Shown here: piece by piece, positions 8,186 through 16,818 of the stretch
Numbering within the stretch: the stretch's first letter is position 1
Layout of the letters: each line of letters opens with the position of its first letter
Source: Planococcus maritimus
GTDB taxonomy: Bacteria; Bacillota; Bacilli; Bacillales_A; Planococcaceae
Reading direction: 5' to 3'
Length of the DNA stretch: 64,000 nucleotides
NCBI RefSeq assembly: GCF_001592825.1
Contig: NZ_LTZG01000052.1
Location: 1 to 64,000, forward strand
Position numbers and translations under genes: made by a program
The notes under the pieces: model-generated
Databases searched by the model: none
Told to the model about the DNA's origin: nothing
Seen by the model: only the letters and a program-made list of their open reading frames with translations

Positions 8186-9012
8186 ACTTCTTCAACCTCC
8201 ACAATTTTTCGGTTTGTCCAAGCCAATGCTTGTTCTACGCCTCGCTGAAGCGTGCTCGTTGTCGTAAAGTCGTTCAAATTGATACCGAGCGTGACGATCG
8301 TCTGGGCAATTTCCGGCCGTATCCCGACGAGCATGCATTTCGCCCCAACCAGGCGGACTGCATCTGCCGCTTGGATAATATGATGAGCGACCATGGTATC
8401 GACGACCGGTACGCCTGTGATATCCAGCAAAACCACTTCTGCCCGGTGTTTGACGACGCCGTCGAGTAAGTTTTCCATAATCAATTTCGCCCGTTCAGTG
8501 TCAATCGTCCCGACGAGCGGCATGACAGATACTTTGTCGAAGACCGGGATCAAGGAAGCGGACAGCTCCTGCAATGCTATCTTCTGCAAGCTCACCGTAC
8601 GCTCCCAGGCTTTGGAATATGTGTGAATCATGCTATTGCGAATCGGTTGGGCCCAATTTGCGAATTCATGAATGAATCCGTCCATATTATCCGGGTGGAT
8701 TGTACCCACTTTACGCATTCCTTCGTAGACGATTTCAGCGAAATGATCGATCGCTTTCGTCATGAAGGTAATGGACCAGCCAAGACGAACTACTTTCTCA
8801 GCGAAATCCCGCAAGCGGTTTTCGTAAATCTGGTAGCTTTCCAGAAGACTCGATGTCATCAACCCCGCAAATTCGCGGCTTGTCTGGTTCACCATCTCCT
8901 CTGACATTACCTGAAAAGAGGGCTCGTCTTTCTCATCTCTCATCTTCTGTTGCCAATCAGCAATGATATCAGTCATGTTTTCTTGTATATATGTAGCCAT
9001 TTGTTTGTTCAT
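8182..9012 (-). CDS. rsbR: RsbR, stressosome sensor co-antagonist
   Basis: About 276 aa: an N-terminal non-haem globin-like sensory domain (about residues 1-150) and a C-terminal STAS domain with two candidate phosphothreonine sites (near GTIDTERAK and [13 protein letters not shown]). RsbR and RsbS build the stressosome that binds RsbT. An upstream ATG at 9057 has no Shine-Dalgarno, so I prefer 9012, preceded by GGGAGGG at a slightly long distance. It is the first gene of the operon. Only one RsbR-type protein is seen in the window. Confidence 0.93.
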   Translation of the reverse strand: MNKQMATYIQENMTDIIADWQQKMRDEKDEPSFQVMSEEMVNQTSREFAGLMTSSLLESYQIYENRLRDFAEKVVRLGWSITFMTKAIDHFAEIVYEGMRKVGTIHPDNMDGFIHEFANWAQPIRNSMIHTYSKAWERTVSLQKIALQELSASLIPVFDKVSVMPLVGTIDTERAKLIMENLLDGVVKHRAEVVLLDITGVPVVDTMVAHHIIQAADAVRLVGAKCMLVGIRPEIAQTIVTLGINLNDFTTTSTLQRGVEQALAWTNRKIVEVEEV

Positions 9013-9146
9013 CTTGTCGTAAAACCCTCCCGGTGACCCTCGTAGCCACAATTTCATACTTGTCTATTCATTGTATCGGAAAACGGCGCATTTCACATCT
9101 TTTTTGATGAAGTGCCAACGTAATGGTGATTTTCTATACGAAAATA

Positions 9147-9169
9147 CCCCGAGACAGACCATCTCGGGG
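9147..9169 (-). terminator. Terminator after mazF
   Basis: Hairpin with 8-bp stem CCCCGAGA/TCTCGGGG followed on the minus strand by TATTTTC. It separates the alr-mazEF genes from the rsb operon, so rsbR should have its own promoter in the 130-bp gap. Confidence 0.7.
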
Positions 9170-9189
9170 CATTCCATGGAGTATGTATG

Positions 9190-9540
9190 CTAGAACTTTA
9201 CAAGTCCGACACTGATTTCTAAGGCTTCGTCCACCTTTTCCATTAACGCATCGTCCAGCTGTGTGATTTTATCAGTCAAACGCGATTTATCAATGGTCCG
9301 CAATTGTTCAAGCAAAATAACAGAATCACGCTCAAAGCCGTATTTCTTGGCGTTGATTTCTACGTGTGTCGGCAATTTGGCTTTTTGGATCTGGGCGGTG
9401 ATCGCCGCAATGATCACTGTCGGACTAAATCGGTTCCCGATATCGTTTTGTATCACCAAAACCGGACGGGTCCCGCCTTGCTCAGACCCGACGACCGGTG
9501 ATAATTCTGCGAAAAAAACATCCCCGCGTTTTACAATCAA
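9190..9540 (-). CDS. mazF: MazF-type mRNA endoribonuclease toxin (EndoA)
   Basis: A 116-aa PemK/MazF toxin very like B. subtilis NdoA/EndoA, with the conserved start [19 protein letters not shown] and the RPVLVIQND strand. The family cleaves mRNA at short sequences such as UACAU. It follows its antitoxin by 4 nt and lies upstream of the rsb operon, the standard Bacillales arrangement; in some Gram-positives it is co-transcribed with rsb genes. Confidence 0.96.
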   Translation of the reverse strand: MIVKRGDVFFAELSPVVGSEQGGTRPVLVIQNDIGNRFSPTVIIAAITAQIQKAKLPTHVEINAKKYGFERDSVILLEQLRTIDKSRLTDKITQLDDALMEKVDEALEISVGLVKF

Positions 9541-9544
9541 GTTG

Positions 9545-9829
9545 TCACCCTCCGCTTACGAGTTGCACTGTCGTGTGCTCCGCTTCGTACTCAGCGTGCG
9601 AACATTCGCAGGCAATTGACAGGTTGATCTGCGACATTTCCACATAGCCCTTGATCATCGCTTCCCGAATATGATATGAATCGTAGACATTTTTTGTTAC
9701 TCGTTGAGTCGATACATAGATGAATTCACCGTTCTCCTCAATGCATTCACCTGAGTGCGCAGTAAGCTCCGACATGAATTGCTTCGGCAACTTAACTACC
9801 ACTTCTTTCGTCTTTGACTTCTCGTACAC
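9545..9829 (-). CDS. mazE: MazE-type antitoxin (EndoAI)
   Basis: A 94-aa antitoxin of the ribbon-helix-helix class with the diagnostic C-terminus ([17 protein letters not shown]) seen in B. subtilis NdoAI. It neutralises MazF. A GTG at 9838 overlaps the GGAGG sequence and is unlikely as a start; the GTG at 9829 sits 8 nt after that Shine-Dalgarno and is chosen here. Confidence 0.93.
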   Translation of the reverse strand: MYEKSKTKEVVVKLPKQFMSELTAHSGECIEENGEFIYVSTQRVTKNVYDSYHIREAMIKGYVEMSQINLSIACECSHAEYEAEHTTVQLVSGG

Positions 9830-9872
9830 AGCCGACACCTCCGAAAATCCCGATCTCTGTCTAGTTACCTTT

Positions 9873-11021
9873 TCATCTTACCATTGTATCGTTCGGCTGA
9901 AAAGGTGATCCGGCATTTTTGGTGCCATTCACATAGATACGCGGTACCCGCTTCGTCAAAATACAAGGGATCTCATAGGGGATTGTGCCCAGCTTTTCGG
10001 CCCATTCATCCATTAAGACTTCTCCGTCTCCTTGACGGCCAATTAATTGGACCGGTTCGCCAACAGGAACATGCTCGTTCAAGCGAATCATGCATTGATC
10101 CATGCAAATGCGCCCAACAATCGGCACTCGCTCGCCGCGCACAAGGACTTCTTGCCCTTGCAATCCGCGCAGCATGCCGTCTGCATAGCCGACAGGGAGC
10201 GTCGCGATCCATTCTGATTGTTCGCTGCGGTAAGTCGCCCCGTAGCTAATTGTTGTACCTGGCTGCACTTTCTTGATGTGGACGATTTCCGTTTCTAGGC
10301 TTAAAGCTGGCTCTAACGCAATTGGCGAATGTTCTCCGACATAAGGCGACGGGGCGATGCCATAGAGCGAGATGCCGATCCGAACAGCGTCGCAAGCGAC
10401 AGACGGGTGCATCAGTGTTGCCGCGCTATTTGATAGGTGAATCATCACGCCGTCTGGCAATTGTTCCAACACCTCATTCATCCGTTCGGCTTGGCGATTA
10501 AAAAGCGTCGAATCTTCATCGTCTGCTGCTGCAAAATGCGTGAAGATGCCATCGAATGAAAATGGGCCTGACTCCAGTTTAGCATATGCCATTTCCGCTT
10601 CCTCCGGCTGTATGCCAAGGCGCCCCATTCCCGTATCAACTTTTAAGTGAACACGAAGCAAAGGTCCCGGCTCAATCGCATCCTGCGCCGCCTCAATCCA
10701 TTCAATCGACAAGGCGGTGACGATAATATTTTCTTTCTGAGCAACAGGGACGAATGCAGCAGGCACTGACCCCATCACAAGAATGTCTTGGTCAATTCCC
10801 GCGCGGCGCAGCGATACTGCTTCGTCTGGTGTGGCAACCGCCAGCAGACGGACGCCGGATTCAATGGCAACTCGAGCAATTTCCTCCGCCCCATGCCCGT
10901 AGCCATCCGCTTTCACCACTGCAATTACTTCAGCGTGGCCAGCCCGTTGCTGAAAAGCCGTTAGATTTTTCCGGATTGCCTCTAAATTGACGACTGCCTT
11001 TGTCGGTCGGTAATTTTCCAT
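9873..11021 (-). CDS. alr: Alanine racemase
   Basis: A 382-aa PLP-dependent racemase that makes D-alanine for peptidoglycan. The PLP lysine lies in VIAVVKADGYGHG near residue 34, and the catalytic tyrosine in the ISYGATYRS segment near residue 263. Fold type III barrel plus C-terminal beta domain are complete. In B. subtilis ydcC lies between acpS and alr; here the two are separated by only 16 nt. Confidence 0.96.
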   Translation of the reverse strand: MENYRPTKAVVNLEAIRKNLTAFQQRAGHAEVIAVVKADGYGHGAEEIARVAIESGVRLLAVATPDEAVSLRRAGIDQDILVMGSVPAAFVPVAQKENIIVTALSIEWIEAAQDAIEPGPLLRVHLKVDTGMGRLGIQPEEAEMAYAKLESGPFSFDGIFTHFAAADDEDSTLFNRQAERMNEVLEQLPDGVMIHLSNSAATLMHPSVACDAVRIGISLYGIAPSPYVGEHSPIALEPALSLETEIVHIKKVQPGTTISYGATYRSEQSEWIATLPVGYADGMLRGLQGQEVLVRGERVPIVGRICMDQCMIRLNEHVPVGEPVQLIGRQGDGEVLMDEWAEKLGTIPYEIPCILTKRVPRIYVNGTKNAGSPFQPNDTMVR

Positions 11022-11037
11022 AGTCTACACATCCTGT

Positions 11038-11391
11038 TCATTCGGTTTGCAAAACAACTTGTGCGGCGGCAAATTCTTTTGAATGGGTGATCGACACAAA
11101 TCCGCATTCCGCACCGCGGAAAAACATGCCGGGTTTGCCGTTTTTGTCTTTTCGAATTTCCATGTCCGCAAACGGGCATGCTGCGCCGATTCCGGTGCCG
11201 CGAGCTTTAGCGAACGCTTCTTTCGCCGCAAAGCGCCCTGCTAGAAATTCAGTTTGGCGTTTCTTTTTCAATAGAAGATATTCCGCAAGTTCTGATTTAG
11301 TCAGGACACGCTCGCGGAATTTAGAAGATCTTTCATCGAGCTTGCGGATTCTCTCCAACTCGACAATATCAAGACCGATTCCTGTTATCAT
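11038..11391 (-). CDS. acpS: Holo-[acyl-carrier-protein] synthase
   Basis: A 117-aa phosphopantetheinyl transferase that activates acyl carrier protein. The two hallmark motifs are present: GIGLDIVELERI at the start and FAAKEAFAKARGTGIG in the middle, holding the Mg2+-binding Asp and Glu. The open frame begins at 11415, but the ATG at 11391, 8 nt after AGGAG, gives the normal family start. Confidence 0.95.
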   Translation of the reverse strand: MITGIGLDIVELERIRKLDERSSKFRERVLTKSELAEYLLLKKKRQTEFLAGRFAAKEAFAKARGTGIGAACPFADMEIRKDKNGKPGMFFRGAECGFVSITHSKEFAAAQVVLQTE

Positions 11392-11459
11392 AAAGGTTTC
11401 TCCTTTCATTCGCAAATGGGTAACGGGTATAATAAAGCTATGAAATTGAGGTGACCTTA

Positions 11460-12074
11460 TTGTTTATCAGAAGAGAAAGTTTTTCACAGTACTTAAGAAT
11501 GTACCCGGTCGTATCCACGTTGATCGCGTTAAATGTCCTCATCCACTTGCTGACATGGTTGCCAGCGCTCGGCGAATACATTTACTATTACGGCGTTGGG
11601 TCGAACTTCCATATCGCAAATGGCGAGTGGTGGCGTTTCGTGACACCCATCTTCCTGCACGGCGGTTTTATGCACTTGCTGTTCAATATGTTCTCGCTGT
11701 TCCTTTTCGGGCCAGAGCTTGAGCGCTTGACCGGCAAAGTACGTTTTATCACGATTTATATGTTGGCTGGCCTGTTCGCATCGGCGGCCACTTATTTCCT
11801 GCAACCACTCGATTATGTACATGTCGGGGCAAGCGGCGCAATCTTCGGGATCTTCGGCGCATTCGGTGCCCTCGTTTATTACGGCGGCCGTGCAATGCCG
11901 CAGCTCAAACAAATTATACTCCCAATTATCGTCATTAGCATAGTCATGACATTCGTGACACCGAACATCAATGTCACAGCGCACATTGCTGGCATGATCA
12001 CCGGTTTCTTGATCGGGCTCAGTTATTTCCATCCAAAACGCATCGTTAGCTGGCGCGCCAAAAACCGCCGCTAA
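11460..12074 (+). CDS. Rhomboid intramembrane serine protease
   Basis: A 204-aa polytopic rhomboid (YdcA-like). The catalytic serine is in HVGASGAIFGIFGA (TM4) and the histidine in NVTAHIAGMITG (TM6); the WWRFVTPIFLHGG loop typical of the family is present. The frame is open from a GTG at 11451, but TTG at 11460 follows GAGGTG at good spacing and gives the family-like start MFIRRESF. It is transcribed divergently from acpS. The substrate is unknown. Confidence 0.93.
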   Translation: MFIRRESFSQYLRMYPVVSTLIALNVLIHLLTWLPALGEYIYYYGVGSNFHIANGEWWRFVTPIFLHGGFMHLLFNMFSLFLFGPELERLTGKVRFITIYMLAGLFASAATYFLQPLDYVHVGASGAIFGIFGAFGALVYYGGRAMPQLKQIILPIIVISIVMTFVTPNINVTAHIAGMITGFLIGLSYFHPKRIVSWRAKNRR

Positions 12075-12082
12075 TCAGTACG

Positions 12083-12121
12083 AAAAAACCCTCAGCCGAT
12101 TTCATTCGGTTGAGGGTTTTT
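12083..12121. terminator. Bidirectional terminator between rhomboid and PH-domain genes
   Basis: AAAAACCCTCAGCCGA and a near-complementary TCGGTTGAGGGTTTTT form a long stem with A and T tracts on both sides. It can end the plus-strand rhomboid gene and the minus-strand ydbT-like gene, whose stop codon lies in the stem. Confidence 0.88.
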
Positions 12122-13666
12122 CGTTTGTTCATGATCCACTTTCTGGCGTTGCCGCGATGGCTCGTACCAAGCCAGGATTTCTTCAGCATCTTCCCGCGAC
12201 AGATTCGGGACGAGCGCGGTGGCTCCGAGCATGCCTGACTTGATTGTTGCATGGACAGAAGCGACATCTCGCCGGCGCTGGAAAATCGTTCTCGTTACCG
12301 CAACCACTTGGATGCGTTTTTTCAGCATGTAAAAGCGGTGCAAGCTAATGCCGCGGAATTGCGCCGTTAATTGGCGGCCCGAGATGGCGTAGCCGGCTGT
12401 ACGGTGTTGCCATAAACCCATTGCCACGATGACTGGAATGACCGCAAGCGCCCACAGGCCATAAGGGTAGAAGAAATAACCGAGTGCCGCGAATGCCGGG
12501 ACGAACCAGACGATCGACAAGCGGTAGAAGAACGGGCGGCTCCTTTTCGGCAAACGCGTCAATTCCGGGGACCAGTCAAAATCCGGGAATAATTCGTCCA
12601 GGACTGGCTTCATTTTTTCTTGCTTGACGAGCGGGAACAAACGGATTTTTTCATCTTTATCAGTCAAAGTCCCTCCTGCGCTTTCGACCGTCACATGAAC
12701 ATAGCCGAATAATTGACGCAGCGGGTTTTGAGTCATCTTAATGCCTTGCACACGATTAAATGGCACAGAGACTTTTTTCTTTTCCAATAAGCCCCGTGTA
12801 ATATAAATTCGTTCCTCATCTGCGTGGATGGTGAATTGATAATTAGCAATGAGTGTCATGGCCACGGAAATGACCCAGGCAAGCAAGAGTCCCGCAAAGA
12901 CAGTCAAGGCCACGACCAAATAACCGAAGCGCATGAACAGCATGACTTCTTCATAGATCGCATCATAAGGAATCAGCTCAGAAAACTGCGATAGGAATAA
13001 GGCGACACCAGAAATAACGACACCGATCCCCCCGGAAGTTGTCGCGAGCACCAATAATTCCTTCATGCTCATCCGGTACAATACGCGCGCTGGTTCATCC
13101 GCAACTTCTTCGCGCAGCGGCTGCGCTTCGACCGGCCCGTAAAGCATTTCGTCCGCCGTCTCCGCTTGTGCCGCATATCCCCGTTTCGCCATGTGCATTT
13201 CCTGTTCGATACGGTCGGCTTCCGCGCGGTAAATAGCAGTCAGTTCAGCTTCCGCCTGCCCGGCTTTCCCGGAACCAGCCGTTTCGACCTTCACTTTCAC
13301 AAGCCCAAGCGGCCGGTGAAAAATGCCTTCTATATAATTTAAGCTTTGAATGCGTTCGAACGGAATATACCGTTTCTTTTTGACGAACAACCCATATTCA
13401 ATCCGCAATTCCCCATCTTCAAACCAATAGACAAAACGTTTCCATTTGATGATGCCGGCGATCAGCATGAATACCAGCACTACCCCGCCGACGAGCAGCG
13501 GCAATAAACCCTGCCAGCCTTGGTTGAACATGCCGGAAATCCCATCTTCGCGGAACAAGTTCGCACCAAAAATAATGACGAAAGGCAAGATCAATTCTTT
13601 TAAGCCTTTTAAGAAATTGATGAGTGCAGAAATCGGGTGCAGTTTATAGCGCGGCTCAGACATCAT
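12092..13666 (-). CDS. YdbT-like membrane protein with bacterial PH domains
   Basis: A 524-aa membrane protein with three bPH2-type PH domains. Each follows a pair of hydrophobic helices; the conserved phrase YIPFERIQSLNYIEG and the related VPFNRVQGIKMTQNPL mark the first two. The family (YdbT) is partnered with YdbS; B. subtilis YdbST is reported to help resistance to the bacteriocin amylocyclicin. Start at 13666 overlaps the upstream gene by 11 bp, supporting co-translation. Confidence 0.88.
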   Translation of the reverse strand: MMSEPRYKLHPISALINFLKGLKELILPFVIIFGANLFREDGISGMFNQGWQGLLPLLVGGVVLVFMLIAGIIKWKRFVYWFEDGELRIEYGLFVKKKRYIPFERIQSLNYIEGIFHRPLGLVKVKVETAGSGKAGQAEAELTAIYRAEADRIEQEMHMAKRGYAAQAETADEMLYGPVEAQPLREEVADEPARVLYRMSMKELLVLATTSGGIGVVISGVALFLSQFSELIPYDAIYEEVMLFMRFGYLVVALTVFAGLLLAWVISVAMTLIANYQFTIHADEERIYITRGLLEKKKVSVPFNRVQGIKMTQNPLRQLFGYVHVTVESAGGTLTDKDEKIRLFPLVKQEKMKPVLDELFPDFDWSPELTRLPKRSRPFFYRLSIVWFVPAFAALGYFFYPYGLWALAVIPVIVAMGLWQHRTAGYAISGRQLTAQFRGISLHRFYMLKKRIQVVAVTRTIFQRRRDVASVHATIKSGMLGATALVPNLSREDAEEILAWYEPSRQRQKVDHEQTKNPQPNEIG

Positions 13667-14135
13667 CTTCCGCCACCCTTGCGAGCACCGAAATACGGGA
13701 GCGCAATTCATCTGCCTCTTCCGTAATCAATGCGGGAATGGTATGGGTAGTTGCGGCAGTCGAAATGGAAATCTCCGATAAATCGTATTTCCGCAAGATC
13801 GGGCCTTGTTCTGTGTCGACGTGCTGGACGCGGACCATTGGCACGAGCGTCCGTTTGACAATGAACAAGCCGTGCTGCAATTCAATTTCCTGATCTCGCA
13901 CTTCGTAGCGCCATCTTTCCCAGCGGATCTTCGGGAATAGATAGATAAACAGGAAAGCAAACAGTACTAGTAGACCACCTGCTGCTGCATAGATCCAATT
14001 TGGCCAGTCAAAAAAATATGTAAGAGTGCCTACACCGGCCAATAACAGGGCAACGACCACGGTTTCGATCATTCCGTAGAGGCGCCAAACAGTCAGCCCC
14101 TTTCGGGAGATCCGGTTTTTCGGTTGATGGTTCAT
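13656..14135 (-). CDS. YdbS-like membrane protein with one bacterial PH domain
   Basis: A 159-aa protein: two N-terminal transmembrane helices (about residues 18-70) and one bPH2 domain containing LQHGLFIVKRTLVPMVRVQH. It forms a pair with the downstream YdbT-like gene. The frame is open from 14180, but the ATG at 14135 has GGAG eight to nine bases upstream. Confidence 0.88.
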   Translation of the reverse strand: MNHQPKNRISRKGLTVWRLYGMIETVVVALLLAGVGTLTYFFDWPNWIYAAAGGLLVLFAFLFIYLFPKIRWERWRYEVRDQEIELQHGLFIVKRTLVPMVRVQHVDTEQGPILRKYDLSEISISTAATTHTIPALITEEADELRSRISVLARVAEDDV

Positions 14136-14224
14136 TATGTCATCTCCAATCAAGAGTACTCTCTTCCTTATACGTTTCATGAACCGGAATGTTTCATTTC
14201 ATTGTACCTTATTCTGAAACGACA

Positions 14225-14268
14225 AAAAAGGCGGAGAATCGGCAATTGCTGCCGGTTCTCCGCCTTTT
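14225..14268 (-). terminator. Terminator of cshA
   Basis: AAAAGGCGGAGAA and TTCTCCGCCTTTT form a strong stem around a loop that itself contains short self-complementary bases. On the minus strand it is followed by TTTTTTGTC. It separates cshA from the PH-domain pair. Confidence 0.85.
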
Positions 14269-14286
14269 AATCTTATTGATCGAGTT

Positions 14287-15786
14287 TTATGATTCGTGAC
14301 GGCGAGTGCGTCCTGGACGCCCTCCGCCTGAAGGACGGCTTGAGCTTGATGACTCGCGACGGCCTTTATAGCCACCGCCAGACGAGCGTCCGCCGCCTTT
14401 GCCTTTGTATCCGCCGCCGGATGAACGTCCGCCGCCTTTACCTTTGTATCCGCCACCGCCACGTGATGGCAATGGGCGTTCTTCAGTAATTTGGACTGGA
14501 GCATCTTCCGGGTCTTTCGTTAGCGTTTTAAGCGCTGCTGCAATCAAATCAACTGCATCGTGTTTTTCCAACATTTCTGTTGCAAGCTCACGATAGCTGC
14601 CGAGGTTGTTTTTCTCAGTCATTGTTTCCAATTGTTCCATAGCAACGCGCTGAAGTCCGATAACCGCTTCATCAGCAGTTGGAGGAACTAAAGCTTCCAT
14701 TTTTTTCTTCGTTGTTCTTTCAACGATAGACAAGTAGCCCATTTCGCGTGGTGTAACGAAAGTGACAGCTACACCTTTTTTACCGGCACGGCCAGTACGG
14801 CCGATACGGTGAACATAGCTTTCAGGGTCTTGTGGAATATCGAAGTTGTAGACGTGAGATACGCCTGAGATATCAAGTCCACGTGCTGCTACGTCAGTCG
14901 CAACAAGAATATCGATCTTGTTTGCTTTAAATTGCTTCAAAACCGACATACGCTTCGCCTGGCTAAGGTCGCCGTGAATTCCTTCAGCTAGGTAGCCGCG
15001 AATGTTTAATGCATGTGCCAATTCATCAACGCGGCGCTTCGTGCGCCCGAAGACGATTGCGAGTTCCGGCTGGTGAACGTTCAACAAGCGGGAAAGGATG
15101 TCGAATTTTTCGCGTTCTACGGACTTTACGAAAAACTGTTCGATGTTTTCGACAGTCATTTCTTTCGACTTGATTTTGACAATTTCAGGTGTCTTCATGA
15201 ATTTTTCTGCAATGCGGCGGATTGGGTCCGGCATCGTAGCAGAGAACAGAAGCGTCTGACGGGTTTCAGGGACATTCGACATGATTGACTGAATGTCTTC
15301 GATGAAGCCCATGTTCAGCATTTCATCAGCTTCATCCAACACAAGCGTATTGACGTTATCAAGCTTCAACGTGCGGCGGTTGATATGGTCAAGCAAACGA
15401 CCAGGTGTGCCGACGATGATTTGAGGGCGGTTTTTCAAAGCTCGGATCTGACGGCCAATTTCCTGGCCACCGAATACGGACAAAATACGCACGTTTTTAT
15501 CTTTACCTAGTCTGTAAAGCTCTTCAGAAACTTGGATTGCCAATTCGCGTGTCGGTGCAATGACCAAACCTTGCACATTTCCGTCACGTGTGTCGATTTT
15601 CTCGATCAACGGAATACCGAAAGCGGTTGTTTTACCAGTACCTGTTTGTGCTTGCCCGATAATGTCTTTGCCTTCCATGCCTAGGCGGATTGTGCCTTCC
15701 TGGATAGGTGTCGCTTCCTCAAAGCCCATACGTCTTACGGATTTCAATGTTGTTTCGCTGATGTTTAGATCTGCAAATTTAACCAA
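14287..15786 (-). CDS. cshA: DEAD-box RNA helicase CshA
   Basis: A 499-aa helicase with all core motifs: AQTGTGKT (I), PTRELAIQ (Ia), VLDEADEML (II), SATMP (III) and [13 protein letters not shown] (VI). The C-terminus is a basic Gly/Arg/Ser-rich tail (from about residue 440) with two near-identical [14 protein letters not shown] units. CshA-type helicases act in mRNA turnover and cold adaptation. The start appears to be TTG at 15786 with AAGGAG about 11 nt upstream. A leader of more than 200 nt precedes it. Confidence 0.96.
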   Translation of the reverse strand: MVKFADLNISETTLKSVRRMGFEEATPIQEGTIRLGMEGKDIIGQAQTGTGKTTAFGIPLIEKIDTRDGNVQGLVIAPTRELAIQVSEELYRLGKDKNVRILSVFGGQEIGRQIRALKNRPQIIVGTPGRLLDHINRRTLKLDNVNTLVLDEADEMLNMGFIEDIQSIMSNVPETRQTLLFSATMPDPIRRIAEKFMKTPEIVKIKSKEMTVENIEQFFVKSVEREKFDILSRLLNVHQPELAIVFGRTKRRVDELAHALNIRGYLAEGIHGDLSQAKRMSVLKQFKANKIDILVATDVAARGLDISGVSHVYNFDIPQDPESYVHRIGRTGRAGKKGVAVTFVTPREMGYLSIVERTTKKKMEALVPPTADEAVIGLQRVAMEQLETMTEKNNLGSYRELATEMLEKHDAVDLIAAALKTLTKDPEDAPVQITEERPLPSRGGGGYKGKGGGRSSGGGYKGKGGGRSSGGGYKGRRESSSSSRPSGGGRPGRTRRHES

Positions 15787-16009
15787 ATTTTTTCAATCTC
15801 CTTTTGTCTTCATCTTATTTACAAATGGTACACATTTTAGATGAATTTATGACAAGGTCGAGCCTTTATTAAGAACTTTCACGTCGAAAATCATGCTCTG
15901 GAGTTTTAAGTCAGAGGGGATGTGTGAACAGGAAAAGCTCGGTCGTTGCCGAGCGGTCTGCACAGCGGGGTTGGTTTCCCCAGTAAGTAGAACAAACCGT
16001 TTATGCTCA
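15787..16009 (-). other. Long leader of cshA with a possible attenuator hairpin
   Basis: About 220 nt without a convincing gene lie between the upstream terminator and cshA. On the minus strand GCTCGG-CAACGA-CCGAGC (15937-15954) forms a perfect 6-bp hairpin followed by TTTTCC, resembling a weak attenuator. No clear promoter could be assigned. A 90-codon open frame overlapping this stretch has no family resemblance. Confidence 0.35.
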
Positions 16010-16035
16010 AAAAAAACCTCTTCACGAAGGAAGAG
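16010..16035 (-). terminator. Terminator of the ddl-murF-esterase operon
   Basis: CTCTTC-cttcgt-GAAGAG on the minus strand followed by GTTTTTTTT, a compact intrinsic terminator about 90 nt after the esterase stop codon. Confidence 0.75.
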
Positions 16036-16122
16036 TGTCTCAAAAATGTATCCATTGCTCTAAACAGAATATCATGCTTCCCATCGACATGCAATTGATA
16101 TGGAAAGGTTCCAATTATCAGT

Positions 16123-16818
16123 TTACTGTTCCCCGCACATAAATTGCAGGGCTTTCGGGAACCATTCAGCGGCATCATCGCTATAGCAGATCAAATGCTT
16201 GCCGGTCGCCGAATGGTAAAGATGCTTTTCCGCCGAGCCTAAGTGATCGTAAATATGCTGTGCTGCAGACGGCGGGACGACGCTGTCTTTTTCGCCTTGG
16301 ACGATGAAAGCCGGCACATCGATCAATCGATAATACGGCTCGACGGTCTTGACGACACGCAGGAATTCTATCGTCGAGCGGATCGGGGTGTTGCGGAATT
16401 TGTATTCATATAGATGGTACAAGGCATTTTGGTTGATGCGCTTGCCGACCAGGTCGCGTACGGCTTCCCGCACTTCTTCGCGGATTTGCACAGGGCTGAT
16501 GTATTTCACCGCCGCACTCAACAGGACCAATCGATCGATTTTATAGCGCATCGATAAATACATTGCAATCAGCCCGCCCATCGAGAAGCCGACAATGATG
16601 ACGCGGTCGGCTTTCGCTTTCAATCGCTTCAGCGCAAGCTCCGCTTCCATCATCCACACTTCAGCACTTTGTTCGCCGAGCTCGAGCTTTTCCCCGTGTC
16701 CCGGCAAGGTTGGAATTTCGATAATCCAATCCGTCTGCTCGCTTAAGTAATCAGCAAACGGTTCGACTTCAAACGGCCCGCCGGTAAAGCCATGGATGCA
16801 CAAGACGCCGGTTTTCAT
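16123..16818 (-). CDS. Alpha/beta hydrolase, Est30/YvaK-like carboxylesterase
   Basis: A 231-aa serine hydrolase. The nucleophile elbow GFSMGG places the serine at residue 79; the acid is in GEKDSVVP and the histidine in TGKHLICYSDD. HGFTGGPFE near the start forms the oxyanion region, typical of Est30-type carboxylesterases acting on short acyl esters. Its ATG overlaps the murF stop by 4 bp, so it is the last gene of the ddl-murF operon. The natural substrate is unknown. Confidence 0.9.
   Translation of the reverse strand: MKTGVLCIHGFTGGPFEVEPFADYLSEQTDWIIEIPTLPGHGEKLELGEQSAEVWMMEAELALKRLKAKADRVIIVGFSMGGLIAMYLSMRYKIDRLVLLSAAVKYISPVQIREEVREAVRDLVGKRINQNALYHLYEYKFRNTPIRSTIEFLRVVKTVEPYYRLIDVPAFIVQGEKDSVVPPSAAQHIYDHLGSAEKHLYHSATGKHLICYSDDAAEWFPKALQFMCGEQ

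Noticed and set aside
11418-11430. GGGTAA/GGGTAT sequences before the rhomboid gene as a SigB promoter
   Set aside because: Nearest GTTT-like -35 is 16 nt away and poorly matched. The same sequence contains TATAAT, so a sigma-A promoter is equally possible.
14290-14470. Internal repeats in cshA as a separate repeat element
   Set aside because: They encode the Gly/Arg/Ser-rich tail in frame (two [14 protein letters not shown] units) and are part of the protein.
15906-16178. 90-codon minus-strand ORF overlapping the esterase end
   Set aside because: It covers a terminator hairpin, has no good ribosome binding site and no recognisable family; treated as spurious.
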